From: Bacillota bacterium
Lineage (GTDB): Bacteria; Bacillota; Clostridia; Oscillospirales; Acutalibacteraceae
Direction of reading: 5' to 3'
DNA length: 64,000 nucleotides
NCBI GenBank assembly: GCA_023412715.1
Contig: JAEZCC010000003.1
Location: forward strand, 26,368-90,367
Of this stretch, positions 26,089-34,379 are shown one piece after another (within the stretch, counting starts at the first letter, position 1; the number at the start of each line of letters is the position of its first letter). The notes beneath the pieces are model-generated. The model made no database searches, was not told where the DNA came from, and saw nothing but the letters and a program-made list of their open reading frames with translations. The translations under genes were made by a program, and so were the position numbers.

Positions 26089-26909
26089 TGACAATTTTCA
26101 GCTACGGTTTTATGCAGAACGCGCTGTTCGTCTCCGTCTGCATTTCCATTCTATGCCCCTGCATCGGCATTTTTCTGGTGCTGCGGCGCTATTCGATGAT
26201 CGGCGACACGCTGTCGCACGCCTCGCTGGCGGGCGTCACGCTGGGCCTTCTGGTGAATCAGAGCCCCGTTCTGGGCGCGTTCGTGTTCACCTCGCTCTGC
26301 GGCGCGCTGATTGAATTTCTGCGCACTTATTTCAAAAAGTACACGGACCTGATTCTGGCCATCGTCCTCGCCTTCAGCGTGGGCACCGCCATTACGCTCA
26401 TCAGCTCCGGCAGGCTGCACGCAAACGCGGACTCGTTTCTGTTCGGCAGCATCCTCACCGTCACAAAGCTGGACATGATTATGGTGGCGGTGCTGAGCGC
26501 GATTTCTGTTCTGACGCTGATTTTTCTGTACCACCAGATGCTGTATATCGCCTACGACGAAGAGGCCGCAAAGGTCGCGGGCGTGAAGGTCAAGCTGATT
26601 AACTACGTTTTCTCCGTGCTGGTCGCTTCCGCAATCGCCGCGTCCATCCGGATTGTGGGGGTTCTGGTCCTCAGCTCCATGATTGCGCTTCCCGTCGCCA
26701 CGGCCCTTCAGCTTGGCAGGGGATTCCGCAGGACGCTGATTTTTTCCGTCCTCTTCAGCGTAATCGACATTATGCTGGGGCTTTTCCTCTCGTTTTACCT
26801 GAACGTCGCGCCGGGCGGGTTCACCGCCCTGGTCGCCGTCTTCGTCCTCGTTCTGGTCCTCGTGGGGAAACGGGCCGCCATGGCGGCCAAAAGCGCCCGC
26901 CAGCTGTAA
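26085..26909 (+). CDS. Metal ABC transporter permease (ZnuB/MntC family)
   Basis: The 274-residue membrane protein has about eight hydrophobic segments. Family motifs are VLRRYSMIGDTLSHASLAGVTLG near residue 30 and AVLSSMIALPVATALQL-like (VLVLSSMIALPVA) near 205. It imports Zn or Mn with the ATPase it overlaps. The binding protein must be encoded elsewhere. Confidence 0.87.
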   Translation: MMTIFSYGFMQNALFVSVCISILCPCIGIFLVLRRYSMIGDTLSHASLAGVTLGLLVNQSPVLGAFVFTSLCGALIEFLRTYFKKYTDLILAIVLAFSVGTAITLISSGRLHANADSFLFGSILTVTKLDMIMVAVLSAISVLTLIFLYHQMLYIAYDEEAAKVAGVKVKLINYVFSVLVASAIAASIRIVGVLVLSSMIALPVATALQLGRGFRRTLIFSVLFSVIDIMLGLFLSFYLNVAPGGFTALVAVFVLVLVLVGKRAAMAAKSARQL

Positions 26910-26994
26910 CCGAAAGGCAGACAAAACGCCGGCATCGTGCAAAACGAAGCCGGCATAAGCGATTTTGGGCGCCGTTCTGCGTCCCGGGAGGGAC

Positions 26995-27228
26995 TCAGAT
27001 CGCGCCCTTTTGTTTCAGCTGCGATTCCAGCTCGGGAATTTCTTCTTCCGTTTCCAGGCGGACGCATTCCCATTCCGCCGCCGCATAGGCGGATCCGATA
27101 ATGGACTTCGCATTGACGGCGTAATCCTTTCCGTTCGTGAGGGTGATTTTCTGCGGGAACCGCTCGCAGATCGACGTCACCGCCGAGATGTTTTCTTTCG
27201 GATTTTTGATTTCATAGACTTTTTTCAT
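26995..27228 (-). CDS. HPr-like small protein lacking the phospho-histidine
   Basis: The 77-residue protein resembles PTS phosphocarrier HPr in its second half (NGKDYAVNAKSIIGSAYAA, like the NLKSIMG Ser46 loop of HPr), with matching length and order. The active-site region, which should read like GIHARPA, is here ENISAVTSI with no His. It cannot carry phosphate the usual way. A Crh-like or structural role is possible. GGAGGAG lies 5 bases before ATG 27228. The gene stands alone between the metal transporter and the SleL gene. Confidence 0.6.
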   Translation of the reverse strand: MKKVYEIKNPKENISAVTSICERFPQKITLTNGKDYAVNAKSIIGSAYAAAEWECVRLETEEEIPELESQLKQKGAI

Positions 27229-27374
27229 GGCGCTCCTCCGTAAGGCCCGGGCGAAGGCCGGCGTTTTGCGACTCTGTTCCGCCCGCGCCTCTATTATAGG
27301 CTCGCGGCGGGCTTCTGTCAAAGCCCGCCGTGCAGACCGGGCGCCGCTTCTTCCCCGGGCCCGTCCGGCGCTTT

Positions 27375-28658
27375 TCACAGGCGCTTCTCGACCTCGAACG
27401 TTCCGTCCACCACCAGCCAGTTCTGCGGGAAGAAGGTGTTGACCGTCCAGTAGCTGACGCCGGCAAGGCCGAACCGGTGCGCAAGCTCCAGCTTAGCCCG
27501 GATGCTGCGCGCGTCCTCAAACCACACCTCGTGCCTTTTGCCGTTCGAGGCATAATAATTGAAGTGCGGGGACTGCGCTTCCTCGTCGAACAGGATCTGC
27601 GCGCCGACCCTTGCCGCAAGATCCACAGCCCCCGTGTTGGTGAGCGAGCGAGCCGTGGTCCCGCGCACAAACGGCAGCGTCCAGTCGTAGCCGTAATTGG
27701 GGATGCCCATCAGAATCTTTTCGGGCGGAATCGCGGTGACCGCATAGTCCAGCACCTGCTCGACAAGGTTCAGGGGGGCGACGGGACGCGCCGGCCCGTA
27801 GGTGTAGCCCCACTCGTACGTCATCAGAATCACGCGGTCGGCCAGTTCGCCGTGGACCGGGTAATCGTGCGCCTGGTAAAGCAGGCCGGGCTGTCCGGCG
27901 GAGGTTTTCGGCGCGAGGGACGTGATGACCCAGTAACCCAGCGGGTGGAGCCTGTCAACCGTCTTTCTCAGAAACGCGTTGTAGCTTTCGCGGTCCTGCG
28001 GATAGATGTACTCGAAGTCGATGTTCAGACCGTAATATTTTTCCCCGCCGCCCAGCGCGCCGACGATATTCTCCAACAGCGTGTTCTGTACGGTCTCGTC
28101 CGTCAGGACGGCGTGCGCGATTTCGCCGCTGAAGCCCCCGCCCGGTCGGATATTGGTGACGGCCATCATGGGCGCGACTCGCTGCGCCCGCGCGGCCTGT
28201 ACCGCGCGGGAATCGTCCAGAGAAGTAAGGCTGCCGTCTGAGCGCGCCTCATAGCTGAACAGCGTGAGGTAAGTAAGGTACGGAAGAGTCCAGTCGAGCG
28301 TCTGGCTGCGGATGGTGGCGAACGCGTATCCGTTGACTTCCGCCGTGCCAAGCCTGCCGAGCGCCACCGGAATCGTCAGCACCTGGCCGGCCTGGATTCG
28401 GTCCGGGTCGGTGACCTGCGGGTTCGCCCCCAGAATCGCCTGCTGCGTCGTCCCATACTGCTGGACGATGCGCGACAGGACTTCGCCCGGCGCCACGGTA
28501 TGAGACACGCTTTGAGCGGGCAGAACGAGCGTCTGGCCGACGACAAGGCGTTCGGGATTCACCAGCATGTTGTCGCTGATCACATCACTCGGGGACACGC
28601 CGTAGCGCTCAGAAATGCTGTAAATACTGTCGCCCGGCCGCACCGTATAGATGACCAA
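27375..28658 (-). CDS. sleL: LysM-GH18 spore cortex-lytic enzyme (SleL/YaaH-like)
   Basis: The 427-residue protein has two N-terminal LysM repeats (YTVRPGDSIYSISERYGV, residues 3-47; HTVAPGEVLSRIVQQYG, 52-96) and a GH18 domain with catalytic LNIDFEYI near residue 205. Proteins of this build are N-acetylglucosaminidases that act on spore cortex at germination. There is no signal peptide, as in SleL, whose entry into the spore coat depends on assembly proteins. It supports an endospore-forming host. Confidence 0.85.
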   Translation of the reverse strand: MVIYTVRPGDSIYSISERYGVSPSDVISDNMLVNPERLVVGQTLVLPAQSVSHTVAPGEVLSRIVQQYGTTQQAILGANPQVTDPDRIQAGQVLTIPVALGRLGTAEVNGYAFATIRSQTLDWTLPYLTYLTLFSYEARSDGSLTSLDDSRAVQAARAQRVAPMMAVTNIRPGGGFSGEIAHAVLTDETVQNTLLENIVGALGGGEKYYGLNIDFEYIYPQDRESYNAFLRKTVDRLHPLGYWVITSLAPKTSAGQPGLLYQAHDYPVHGELADRVILMTYEWGYTYGPARPVAPLNLVEQVLDYAVTAIPPEKILMGIPNYGYDWTLPFVRGTTARSLTNTGAVDLAARVGAQILFDEEAQSPHFNYYASNGKRHEVWFEDARSIRAKLELAHRFGLAGVSYWTVNTFFPQNWLVVDGTFEVEKRL

Positions 28659-28805
28659 AATACATTCCTCCCTGCGGCGCGGCAGCGCGCCGCCGCTTTT
28701 TTACATTATATGCCTTGGGAAGAACAATTCATTCCATTCGGGTAGGCGCCGTGCAAAACGCTTCCGGGCCCGGATCCCCCTCAGGCGGAATTCGCTGCGG
28801 CCATA

Positions 28806-28835
28806 TTGACAAGCCGTCGCCCGGCCGCATATGAT
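28806..28835 (+). promoter_or_regulatory. SigA promoter of the Cys-rich small protein
   Basis: TTGACA (28806-28811), 18 bases, TATGAT (28830-28835), about 20 bases ahead of the ribosome site. Confidence 0.65.
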
Positions 28836-28863
28836 ACAGTACAACGGAAGGAGGGTATGAAAA

Positions 28864-29004
28864 ATGTCGTGCTGTTCCAACAATTCCAATTCTTCCAGCG
28901 CATGTGCCCTGCAGGATATCATCGACCAGCTTGATAATCTGAACACTCAGGACCTGTGCACGCTCAAAGAACTCATCAGCCGGCTGCTCTGCTGCCGTTC
29001 CTGA
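28864..29004 (+). CDS. 46-residue Cys-rich small protein, unknown function
   Basis: I do not recognise this family. ATG 28864 follows GGAAGGAGG. The protein starts MSCCSNNSNSSSACALQD, has an acidic amphipathic middle (IIDQLDNLNTQDLCTLKELI) and ends LLCCRS. It has six Cys in 46 residues, with CC pairs at both ends. It has its own promoter (28806-28835) and terminator (29021-29060), forming a complete monocistronic unit. The neighbours are a spore enzyme and a metal-efflux ATPase, so a spore-coat or metal-binding role could be imagined. A competing start at ATG 28857 gives an unremarkable 26-residue frame. Confidence 0.65.
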   Translation: MSCCSNNSNSSSACALQDIIDQLDNLNTQDLCTLKELISRLLCCRS

Positions 29005-29020
29005 ACCTGACAGCATAAAA

Positions 29021-29062
29021 GATTCCGCCGGGCCGCTTGAAAGCGGTCCGGCGGATCTTTTC
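29021..29062 (+). terminator. Terminator of the Cys-rich protein gene
   Basis: GATTCCGCCGGGCCGCTT pairs with AGCGGTCCGGCGGATC and is followed by TTTTCGTTTT. Confidence 0.8.
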
Positions 29063-29096
29063 GTTTTATGTTTCGCCGCAGGAATCCCCCGGCCCG

Positions 29097-31457
29097 TCAG
29101 GATCCGGCGGGGACGCGCAAAGCCCTCATTGCATTGAGCACCGCCAGCAGGGCCACGCCCACGTCGCCGAACACGGCGGCCCACATGGTTGCAATGCCGA
29201 GCGCCCCCAGCACCAGAATAACGGCTTTGACACCCAACGCAAAAACGATGTTCTGCCAGACGATGCGGCGGGTCCTGCGCGCAATGCGAATCGCCGCGGG
29301 AAGCTTCGACGGCTCGTCGGTCATCAGCACGATATCGGCCGCCTCGATGGCCGCGTCGGAGCCGGCGCCGCCCATGGCGATGCCGACGTCCGCAGCAGCA
29401 AGGACGGGAGCGTCGTTGATGCCGTCCCCGACAAAAGCGATCTTCTTCCCGGTGCCGCGCTTCTCCCTTTTGAAGCCCTCAAGAGCCTCCACCTTCTGCT
29501 GGGGCAGCAGATCGGTATAGGCCGCGTCAAGGCCGATTTCCCGCGACACCTGCTCGCCGACCGCCTTGCTGTCGCCCGTCAGCATGACCAGACGCCCGAT
29601 TCCGGCTTTGCGGAGCTGCAGGGCCGCGCCGCGGCTGTCTTCTCTGGTTTGGTCGGAAATCACGAGATATCCGGCGCAGGCGCCGTCCGCCGCAAGATAG
29701 ACGACGGTCCCCGGGTCCGAAACCTCCGGACATGGGATACCGTGCTCTTTCATCAGTTTCACGTTGCCGGCGAGCACCGGCCTGCCGTCGATTCTGACGC
29801 CGATCCCCTGGCCGGCGGTCTCGGAGACTTCCGAAATTCTCGACCGGTCAAGTTCTTTTCCATAGGCCTGACGGATGGAAAGCGCGATGGGGTGGTTGGA
29901 GCTGCCCTCTGCGTGGGCGGCGAGATCCAGCAGTTCTTCCCGGGTCATCGCTCCCGCGCTCTCAATCTTCGAGACCTGAAAAACGCCTTTGGTCAGCGTG
30001 CCGGTTTTGTCGAACACCACCGTATCGACGTTCTGCAGCGCTTCCAGGCAGTTGCTGCCCTTGAACAGGATACCGTTTTTGGAAGCGCCGCCGATCCCCG
30101 CAAAGAAGCTCAGCGGAACGGAGAGCACAAGCGCGCACGGGCACGAAACCACCAGGAACACCAGCGCGCGCCCGAGCCACATGGAAAAAGAGGCGCCGGG
30201 AACCACCAGCGGCGGAATCAGCGCCAGAGCGGCCGCCGCAGAAACCACGGCGGGGGTATACCACCGGGCGAACCGCGTGATGAAATTTTCCGTCACGCTT
30301 TTCTGGCTGCTCGCGTTCTGTACCAGATCAAGGATCTTTGCGACCGTGGATTCGGAGTATTCCTTCGCGACCTCGGCCGTCAGAGCTCCGGTCAGGTTGA
30401 TGGAGCCGGAAAGCACGGCATCGCCTGGGCCGACGTCCTTGGGCAGGGACTCCCCGGTAAGAGCGGACACGTCGACCGACGAATTCCCCTCCGCCACGGT
30501 GCCGTCCAGCGGAATCTTCTCACCCGGCTGAATCAGGATCCGTTCGCCCACGCCCACCTCTTCCGGCGCGACGCGGCGCACCTGGCCGCCTTCGAGCAGA
30601 TTCGCATAATCGGGGCGGATATCCATCAGGGCGGAGATGGAGCGCCGCGACCGGCCGACCGCCATGCGCTGGAACAGTTCGCCGATCTGGTAGAACAGCA
30701 TGACGGCCACGCCCTCGCCGAATTCCCCGATGGCAAACGCCCCGACGGTCGCCACGCTCATGAGAAAATTCTCGTCAAAGACCCGCCCCCGGAACAGGTT
30801 GCGGACCGCGCGGTAAAGCACGTCGCCGCCCACAAGAAAATAGCTGAGAAGAAAAAGCGCCATGGAAACGGGGCGCCACCCGCGGAACGGAAATGCCGCC
30901 GCGAACAGAACCGCCCCGGCCGCCAGCAGAACGCGGCGGACGTTTTCCCTTTTCCGATCCGGCCGGCCCGCCTGCGACCTGGGGCCGCTGTAAGAAATCT
31001 CCGCTTCCGGCTCCACACTCTTCGCGACCTCCGAAACCTGCCGCAGGATCCTCGGGAAAGCCTCCCGGTCGTCCGCCCTGACGGTCAGGCAGCCCGTCTC
31101 AAAATCAAGCGAGGCGCCGCGCACCCCGTCGATGCCGCGCACCCCGTCTTCCATTTTCTGCGCACAGTCCGCGCAGCACAGGCCGTACAGAAAGATCTTC
31201 CTCTCCCCCGCCGTCTTCGGGGGCCTTTCCTGCACGACGACGTCCGGGTCATGGCTTCTGATGATGGAATCCGTCTGTTTCAGGATGTCGTTCGTCAATT
31301 CTTCCCGTGCGATTTCAACGGACAGGGTCCCGCTCCCGAAATCCACCGATGCGGCATTTACTCCGTTCAGCCCCCCGACCTCCCGTTCGATTTCGGAGGC
31401 GCAGTTGGCGCAGCACAGTCCCTGCAAAACAAATTCTTTCTTGATTGCCGTGTCCAT
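29097..31457 (-). CDS. cadA: Heavy-metal P-type ATPase (CadA/ZntA type)
   Basis: The 786-residue P1B ATPase exports Cd, Zn or Pb. Two N-terminal HMA domains have variant metal motifs (GLCCANCAS near 13, GLCCADCAQ near 90). The membrane motif SCPCAL is near 445, phosphorylation DKTGTLTKG near 485, and GDGINDAPVLAAADVG near 690. The last Cys/Asp features fit Zn/Cd rather than Cu. It follows the ArsR-type regulator gene on the same strand with a short gap, as in cadCA operons. A 66-bp piece of this gene (30229-30294) recurs inside the sigK element at 37944-38010. Confidence 0.92.
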   Translation of the reverse strand: MDTAIKKEFVLQGLCCANCASEIEREVGGLNGVNAASVDFGSGTLSVEIAREELTNDILKQTDSIIRSHDPDVVVQERPPKTAGERKIFLYGLCCADCAQKMEDGVRGIDGVRGASLDFETGCLTVRADDREAFPRILRQVSEVAKSVEPEAEISYSGPRSQAGRPDRKRENVRRVLLAAGAVLFAAAFPFRGWRPVSMALFLLSYFLVGGDVLYRAVRNLFRGRVFDENFLMSVATVGAFAIGEFGEGVAVMLFYQIGELFQRMAVGRSRRSISALMDIRPDYANLLEGGQVRRVAPEEVGVGERILIQPGEKIPLDGTVAEGNSSVDVSALTGESLPKDVGPGDAVLSGSINLTGALTAEVAKEYSESTVAKILDLVQNASSQKSVTENFITRFARWYTPAVVSAAAALALIPPLVVPGASFSMWLGRALVFLVVSCPCALVLSVPLSFFAGIGGASKNGILFKGSNCLEALQNVDTVVFDKTGTLTKGVFQVSKIESAGAMTREELLDLAAHAEGSSNHPIALSIRQAYGKELDRSRISEVSETAGQGIGVRIDGRPVLAGNVKLMKEHGIPCPEVSDPGTVVYLAADGACAGYLVISDQTREDSRGAALQLRKAGIGRLVMLTGDSKAVGEQVSREIGLDAAYTDLLPQQKVEALEGFKREKRGTGKKIAFVGDGINDAPVLAAADVGIAMGGAGSDAAIEAADIVLMTDEPSKLPAAIRIARRTRRIVWQNIVFALGVKAVILVLGALGIATMWAAVFGDVGVALLAVLNAMRALRVPAGS

Positions 31458-31525
31458 CTCATCACGCTTTCCACATAAAATTCAGATACGCCGCACGCGC
31501 TTCCTCCGGCCGGCGGCGAAGACGG

Positions 31526-31894
31526 CTACCTTTCCCGCACGTGCGACAGGCCCTCGCAGAAGATGTGGGTCACGTGGTCGTCGTCGAGCATATAGTAGAC
31601 GACCTTGCCGGCCCGCCGGTTTTTGACGAGCCTCGCCTGCTTGAGAATCCGCAGCTGATGCGAAATGGCGGATTTCGTCATCCCAAGAAGCGCCGCGATG
31701 TCGCAGACGCACATCTCGGCCGAAGACAGGGCGTAAAGCACTTTGACCCGCGTGGAATCCCCGAAAATTTTGAACAGGTCCGCCAGGTCGAAAAGTTCCT
31801 CTTCCACCGGCATACTCCGCCGGACGCGGGCAACCACGTCCTCATGGATCGTGTTGCAGTCGCAGCGATCTTCCGGCGCTAGATATTCTCCCAT
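31526..31894 (-). CDS. cadC: ArsR/SmtB-family metal-responsive repressor (CadC-like)
   Basis: The 122-residue winged-helix repressor has an N-terminal Cys-containing arm (DRCDCNTIHEDVV) and ELCVCD-like AEMCVCDIAALLG, which together form the CadC-type metal site. The recognition helix is MTKSAISHQLRILK and the wing KVVYYMLDDDHV. ATG 31894 is 8 bases after GGAGG, and GTG 31903 is too close. It would release the operator upstream on Cd/Zn/Pb and allow expression of itself and cadA. Confidence 0.9.
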   Translation of the reverse strand: MGEYLAPEDRCDCNTIHEDVVARVRRSMPVEEELFDLADLFKIFGDSTRVKVLYALSSAEMCVCDIAALLGMTKSAISHQLRILKQARLVKNRRAGKVVYYMLDDDHVTHIFCEGLSHVRER

Positions 31895-31913
31895 AACATG
31901 CACCTCCAGGCGC

Positions 31914-31976
31914 TAATCAGTTGTTCAGTTGATTAATTGTTCAACTGATTATATCTCTTTTCCGTTCCGCTGTCAA
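31914..31976 (-). promoter_or_regulatory. cadC promoter and operator
   Basis: Consensus promoter on the minus strand: TTGACA (31976-31971), 17 bases, TATAAT (31953-31948). A 10-bp inverted repeat (TAATCAGTTG 31914-31923, CAACTGATTA 31942-31951) overlaps the -10 and start site. A nested CAGTTGA/TCAACTG pair lies inside. This fits binding of the ArsR-type repressor. Confidence 0.8.
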
Positions 31977-32065
31977 GCGCGCAGAGGCATGCAGGCAAAA
32001 CGGCCGTACCTTTTCCGCCGCCGCCGCATATTCTTCCATATGATAATTTTTACGGAGGAGATCTT

Positions 32066-32881
32066 ATGGGATATTATATTTCGGTGGAGCCAAATGTGCG
32101 CGTCTTTGTCGAAGACCTGAACCCGGCCGGTGACAAAACGATTTTCTGGATCCATGGCTGGCCGGGGAACCACAATCTGTTCGAGTACCAGCTGAACCAG
32201 TTCCCAAAACTGGGGTACCGCTGCGTCGCCATGGACTGCAGGGGGTTCGGGCAGTCCGACAAGCCGTTCTGGGGGTATGGCTACGACCGGCTGGCCGACG
32301 ACGTCCGGGCGGTCGTGGACGCCCTGCAGCTCAGCAATTTCACGCTTGCCGGTCATTCCACCGGCGGGGCCATCGCGATCCGGTACATGGCGAGGCACGG
32401 CGGGTACGGGGTGTCGAAGCTCGCCCTTCTGGCGGCCGCCGCCCCAAGCCTGATTCGCCGCCCCGGTTTCCCTTACGGCATCCAGGAGCAGGCGGTGCAG
32501 GACATCATCCAGGGCACCTACACGGACCGGCCGCAAATGCTGCGAAATTTCGGCACAATGATTTTCTACCACCCCGTCAGCGCCCCGTTCTCTGACTGGA
32601 TCTTCCAGCTGGGGCTTCAGGCGGCAAGCTGGTCCACGGCCGCCGTCGCCAATACGTGGCTCGACGAGGTTCTGTTCGACGACATGGCCAAAATCAATGC
32701 GCCCACGCTGATCCTGCACGGGCTGGACGATCAGGTCTGCCTGTTCCCCCTCGCGGTGGAGCAGAACCGTGGAATCCGCGGCTCGAAGCTCGTCCCGTTC
32801 AAGCAGTGCGGCCATTTTCTCTTTTACGACCAGCTGGAGCAGTTCAACAAAGAGCTGTTCGCGTTCACGGAAAACGCATAA
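32066..32881 (+). CDS. Alpha/beta-fold hydrolase
   Basis: The 271-residue protein has oxyanion motif IHGWPGNHN near residue 30, nucleophile elbow AGHSTGG near 95 (Ser), acid region LHGLDDQVC near 215 and final His in KQCGHFLFYD near 247. The catalytic triad is complete. Such proteins are esterases, epoxide or haloalkane hydrolases or perhydrolases. The substrate is not predictable here. GGAG lies upstream of ATG. It is a single gene. Confidence 0.8.
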   Translation: MGYYISVEPNVRVFVEDLNPAGDKTIFWIHGWPGNHNLFEYQLNQFPKLGYRCVAMDCRGFGQSDKPFWGYGYDRLADDVRAVVDALQLSNFTLAGHSTGGAIAIRYMARHGGYGVSKLALLAAAAPSLIRRPGFPYGIQEQAVQDIIQGTYTDRPQMLRNFGTMIFYHPVSAPFSDWIFQLGLQAASWSTAAVANTWLDEVLFDDMAKINAPTLILHGLDDQVCLFPLAVEQNRGIRGSKLVPFKQCGHFLFYDQLEQFNKELFAFTENA

Positions 32882-32893
32882 AGAATTTCATAA

Positions 32894-33070
32894 GCGGCGC
32901 AGCGCATGGGCGCCGGGGAAAAATGCCTCCGGCCGGACGAAAGTCCGGTAAAAAGCGGCGTGAATAAAGCCGTCGGCGGCCCTAACAGGATGAAAAAGCA
33001 GAAAAATTTCCTGGTAAGGAAACTGCCGCCTGCGCATAATTAATTTAGGAAAACGTTCCTTTTTTCTTTT
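32894..33070 (+). ncRNA. Candidate structured RNA, class unknown
   Basis: This 415-bp gap holds a hairpin-dense stretch: outer pairing GCGCAG (32897-32902) with CTGCGC (33030-33035), a perfect CCGGAC-GAAA-GTCCGG tetraloop hairpin (32933-32948), GGCGGC (32975-32980) with GCCGCC (33025-33030), and TTTCC/GGAAA (33007-33022). It ends with a short AGGAA/TTCCT hairpin and a long T-run (33047-33070). I could not match it to a riboswitch or ribozyme class. It may be a 3'UTR, a small RNA or a leader. Confidence 0.35.
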
Positions 33071-33173
33071 CTATCATCCGGAACGGCCTGCGGCAGCATG
33101 GAAATATTTCATTTTTATAAACGCCGGAGGCGCTTTTGGGGCATTCTGCGGCGTTCGCATTTGCCCTGCCGTC

Positions 33174-33202
33174 TTGCCAGCCCCCGTTTTCTATGCTAAA
33201 CT
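33174..33202 (+). promoter_or_regulatory. Promoter of the cytidylate-kinase-like gene
   Basis: TTGCCA (33174-33179), 17 bases, TAAACT (33197-33202). The leader to ATG 33297 is about 85 bases. Confidence 0.45.
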
Positions 33203-33296
33203 GAATCATGCGGAAAGCGGCTTGCCCGCGCGGCGGGGAAACCGGGCCGGTTCCGCTGTCTTTCGCTTACTTATGGAAAAAGGAGCTGACAGATCG

Positions 33297-33944
33297 ATGG
33301 AGCCTTTTGTGATCACCATAGCCCGCGGATTTGGGAGCGGCGGCAAGACCATTGGCACGCAGGTGGCAAAGGAGTTCGGCATTCCCTGCTTTGAGCAGCA
33401 GATTCTGGAAATGGCCTCGGAATACAGCGGCATCAACGAGACCCTCTTCGCCGAAGTCGACGAAAAACTGAAGGGCAGCCTGATTATCAAGCGCCTGACA
33501 CAGGTTCCGTACACCAATGTTCTGAAGCCTTCCGACAGCGATTTCGTCTCCGACATCAACCTGTTCAATATACAGGCCGAAATCATCCGCTCGCTGGCCA
33601 AAACGCAGTCGTGCGTCATCATCGGCAAATGCGCGGATTTTATCCTGCGCGACTACCCCAACGTGGTCAGCATCTACGTCGAGGCCCCCCGCGAGGCCTG
33701 CGTCGCTTCCATCCGCGACAAGATGGTGGTAACGGAAAAACAGGCTGCGAGGCTGATTGTCAAAACGGACAAATACCGCTCCGACTATTATAACTTCTAT
33801 ACGGGCGGGCAGGATTGGAGAAGCCCGATTCACTACGACCTTATCATCAACAGCCACCGCGTCGGGCGCGGCCGCTGCGCGGAGGTCATTGAGGCATACA
33901 CCTGCTTCAAGCTGGGCGTGAAGCCGCCGGAAAAAACAAAATAA
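33297..33944 (+). CDS. Cytidylate kinase-like family protein
   Basis: The 215-residue P-loop protein has ITIARGFGSGGKTIGTQVAKEFG at the N-terminus (P-loop GSGGKT), FEQQILEMASEYSG near 40, and Arg-rich lid-like segments (SIRDKMVVTEKQAARLIVKTDKYRSDYYNFYTGG near 140-170). This is the Cytidylate_kin2 family, related to CMP kinase but of unproven substrate. ATG 33297 has AAGGAG upstream. It is monocistronic, with a strong terminator behind. Confidence 0.82.
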   Translation: MEPFVITIARGFGSGGKTIGTQVAKEFGIPCFEQQILEMASEYSGINETLFAEVDEKLKGSLIIKRLTQVPYTNVLKPSDSDFVSDINLFNIQAEIIRSLAKTQSCVIIGKCADFILRDYPNVVSIYVEAPREACVASIRDKMVVTEKQAARLIVKTDKYRSDYYNFYTGGQDWRSPIHYDLIINSHRVGRGRCAEVIEAYTCFKLGVKPPEKTK

Positions 33945-33954
33945 GCATTCCGTC

Positions 33955-33998
33955 AAAAAAGCACGGCGCGGGAATTATCCCGCGCCGTGCTTTTTGCC
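33955..33998. terminator. Bidirectional terminator
   Basis: GCACGGCGCGGGA (33961-33973) pairs perfectly with 33978-33990, with A-run before and T-run after. It serves the kinase-like gene and the convergent Dabb gene. Confidence 0.88.
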
Positions 33999-34026
33999 GC
34001 AGACTGCTCAGAAAGAGATGCGCCGT

Positions 34027-34320
34027 TCAAAATTCGTAATCGACGCATTCGCGCGCGCACACCAGAGTGTGCACAATGCTTTTGACCGCCACATGGGCGG
34101 GGTGGCTCTGGTAGCCCTGCTCGGCTTCGCGGGAAACGAAGACGCAGTTCAGCACCAGATCCAGCCTGCCGCCGTTGTAGTTCCTGCCGAATTCGACGGA
34201 CTGCAGCCCGTCGACCACGCCGACAAGGGCGCGGAAGCGCGCGCCGAGATCGGCGGCGATCTTTTCCGCATTTTTCTTTTCCTCCGGGTTGAGCGACCAC
34301 AGGACGATATGCCTTACCAT
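34027..34320 (-). CDS. Dabb (stress-responsive A/B barrel) protein
   Basis: The 97-residue dimeric alpha/beta barrel protein shows the family pattern VRHIVLWSLNPEEKKN at the start, GLQSVEFGRN in the middle and YQSHPAHVAVKSIV with the conserved HP-H near residue 75. The function of the family is mostly unknown (stress response, some cyclases). It lies 59 bases downstream of the polymerase IV gene on the same strand and may be co-transcribed. Confidence 0.8.
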   Translation of the reverse strand: MVRHIVLWSLNPEEKKNAEKIAADLGARFRALVGVVDGLQSVEFGRNYNGGRLDLVLNCVFVSREAEQGYQSHPAHVAVKSIVHTLVCARECVDYEF

Positions 34321-34379
34321 ACTCCAATTCTCCTTTTCAAATGACGGTTCCGGGCCGGGCGCTTCCGGCAGGACGGCGG

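Noticed and set aside
28864..29004. Six Cys in 46 residues suggested a SCIFF-type peptide
   Set aside because: Cys positions (pairs at both ends) do not match the SCIFF pattern, and no radical SAM maturase is nearby.
32894..33070. Match to c-di-GMP, cobalamin, glycine, THF, fluoride or ZTP riboswitches or a ribozyme
   Set aside because: None of their conserved core strings is present in order. Kept only as an unclassified candidate RNA.
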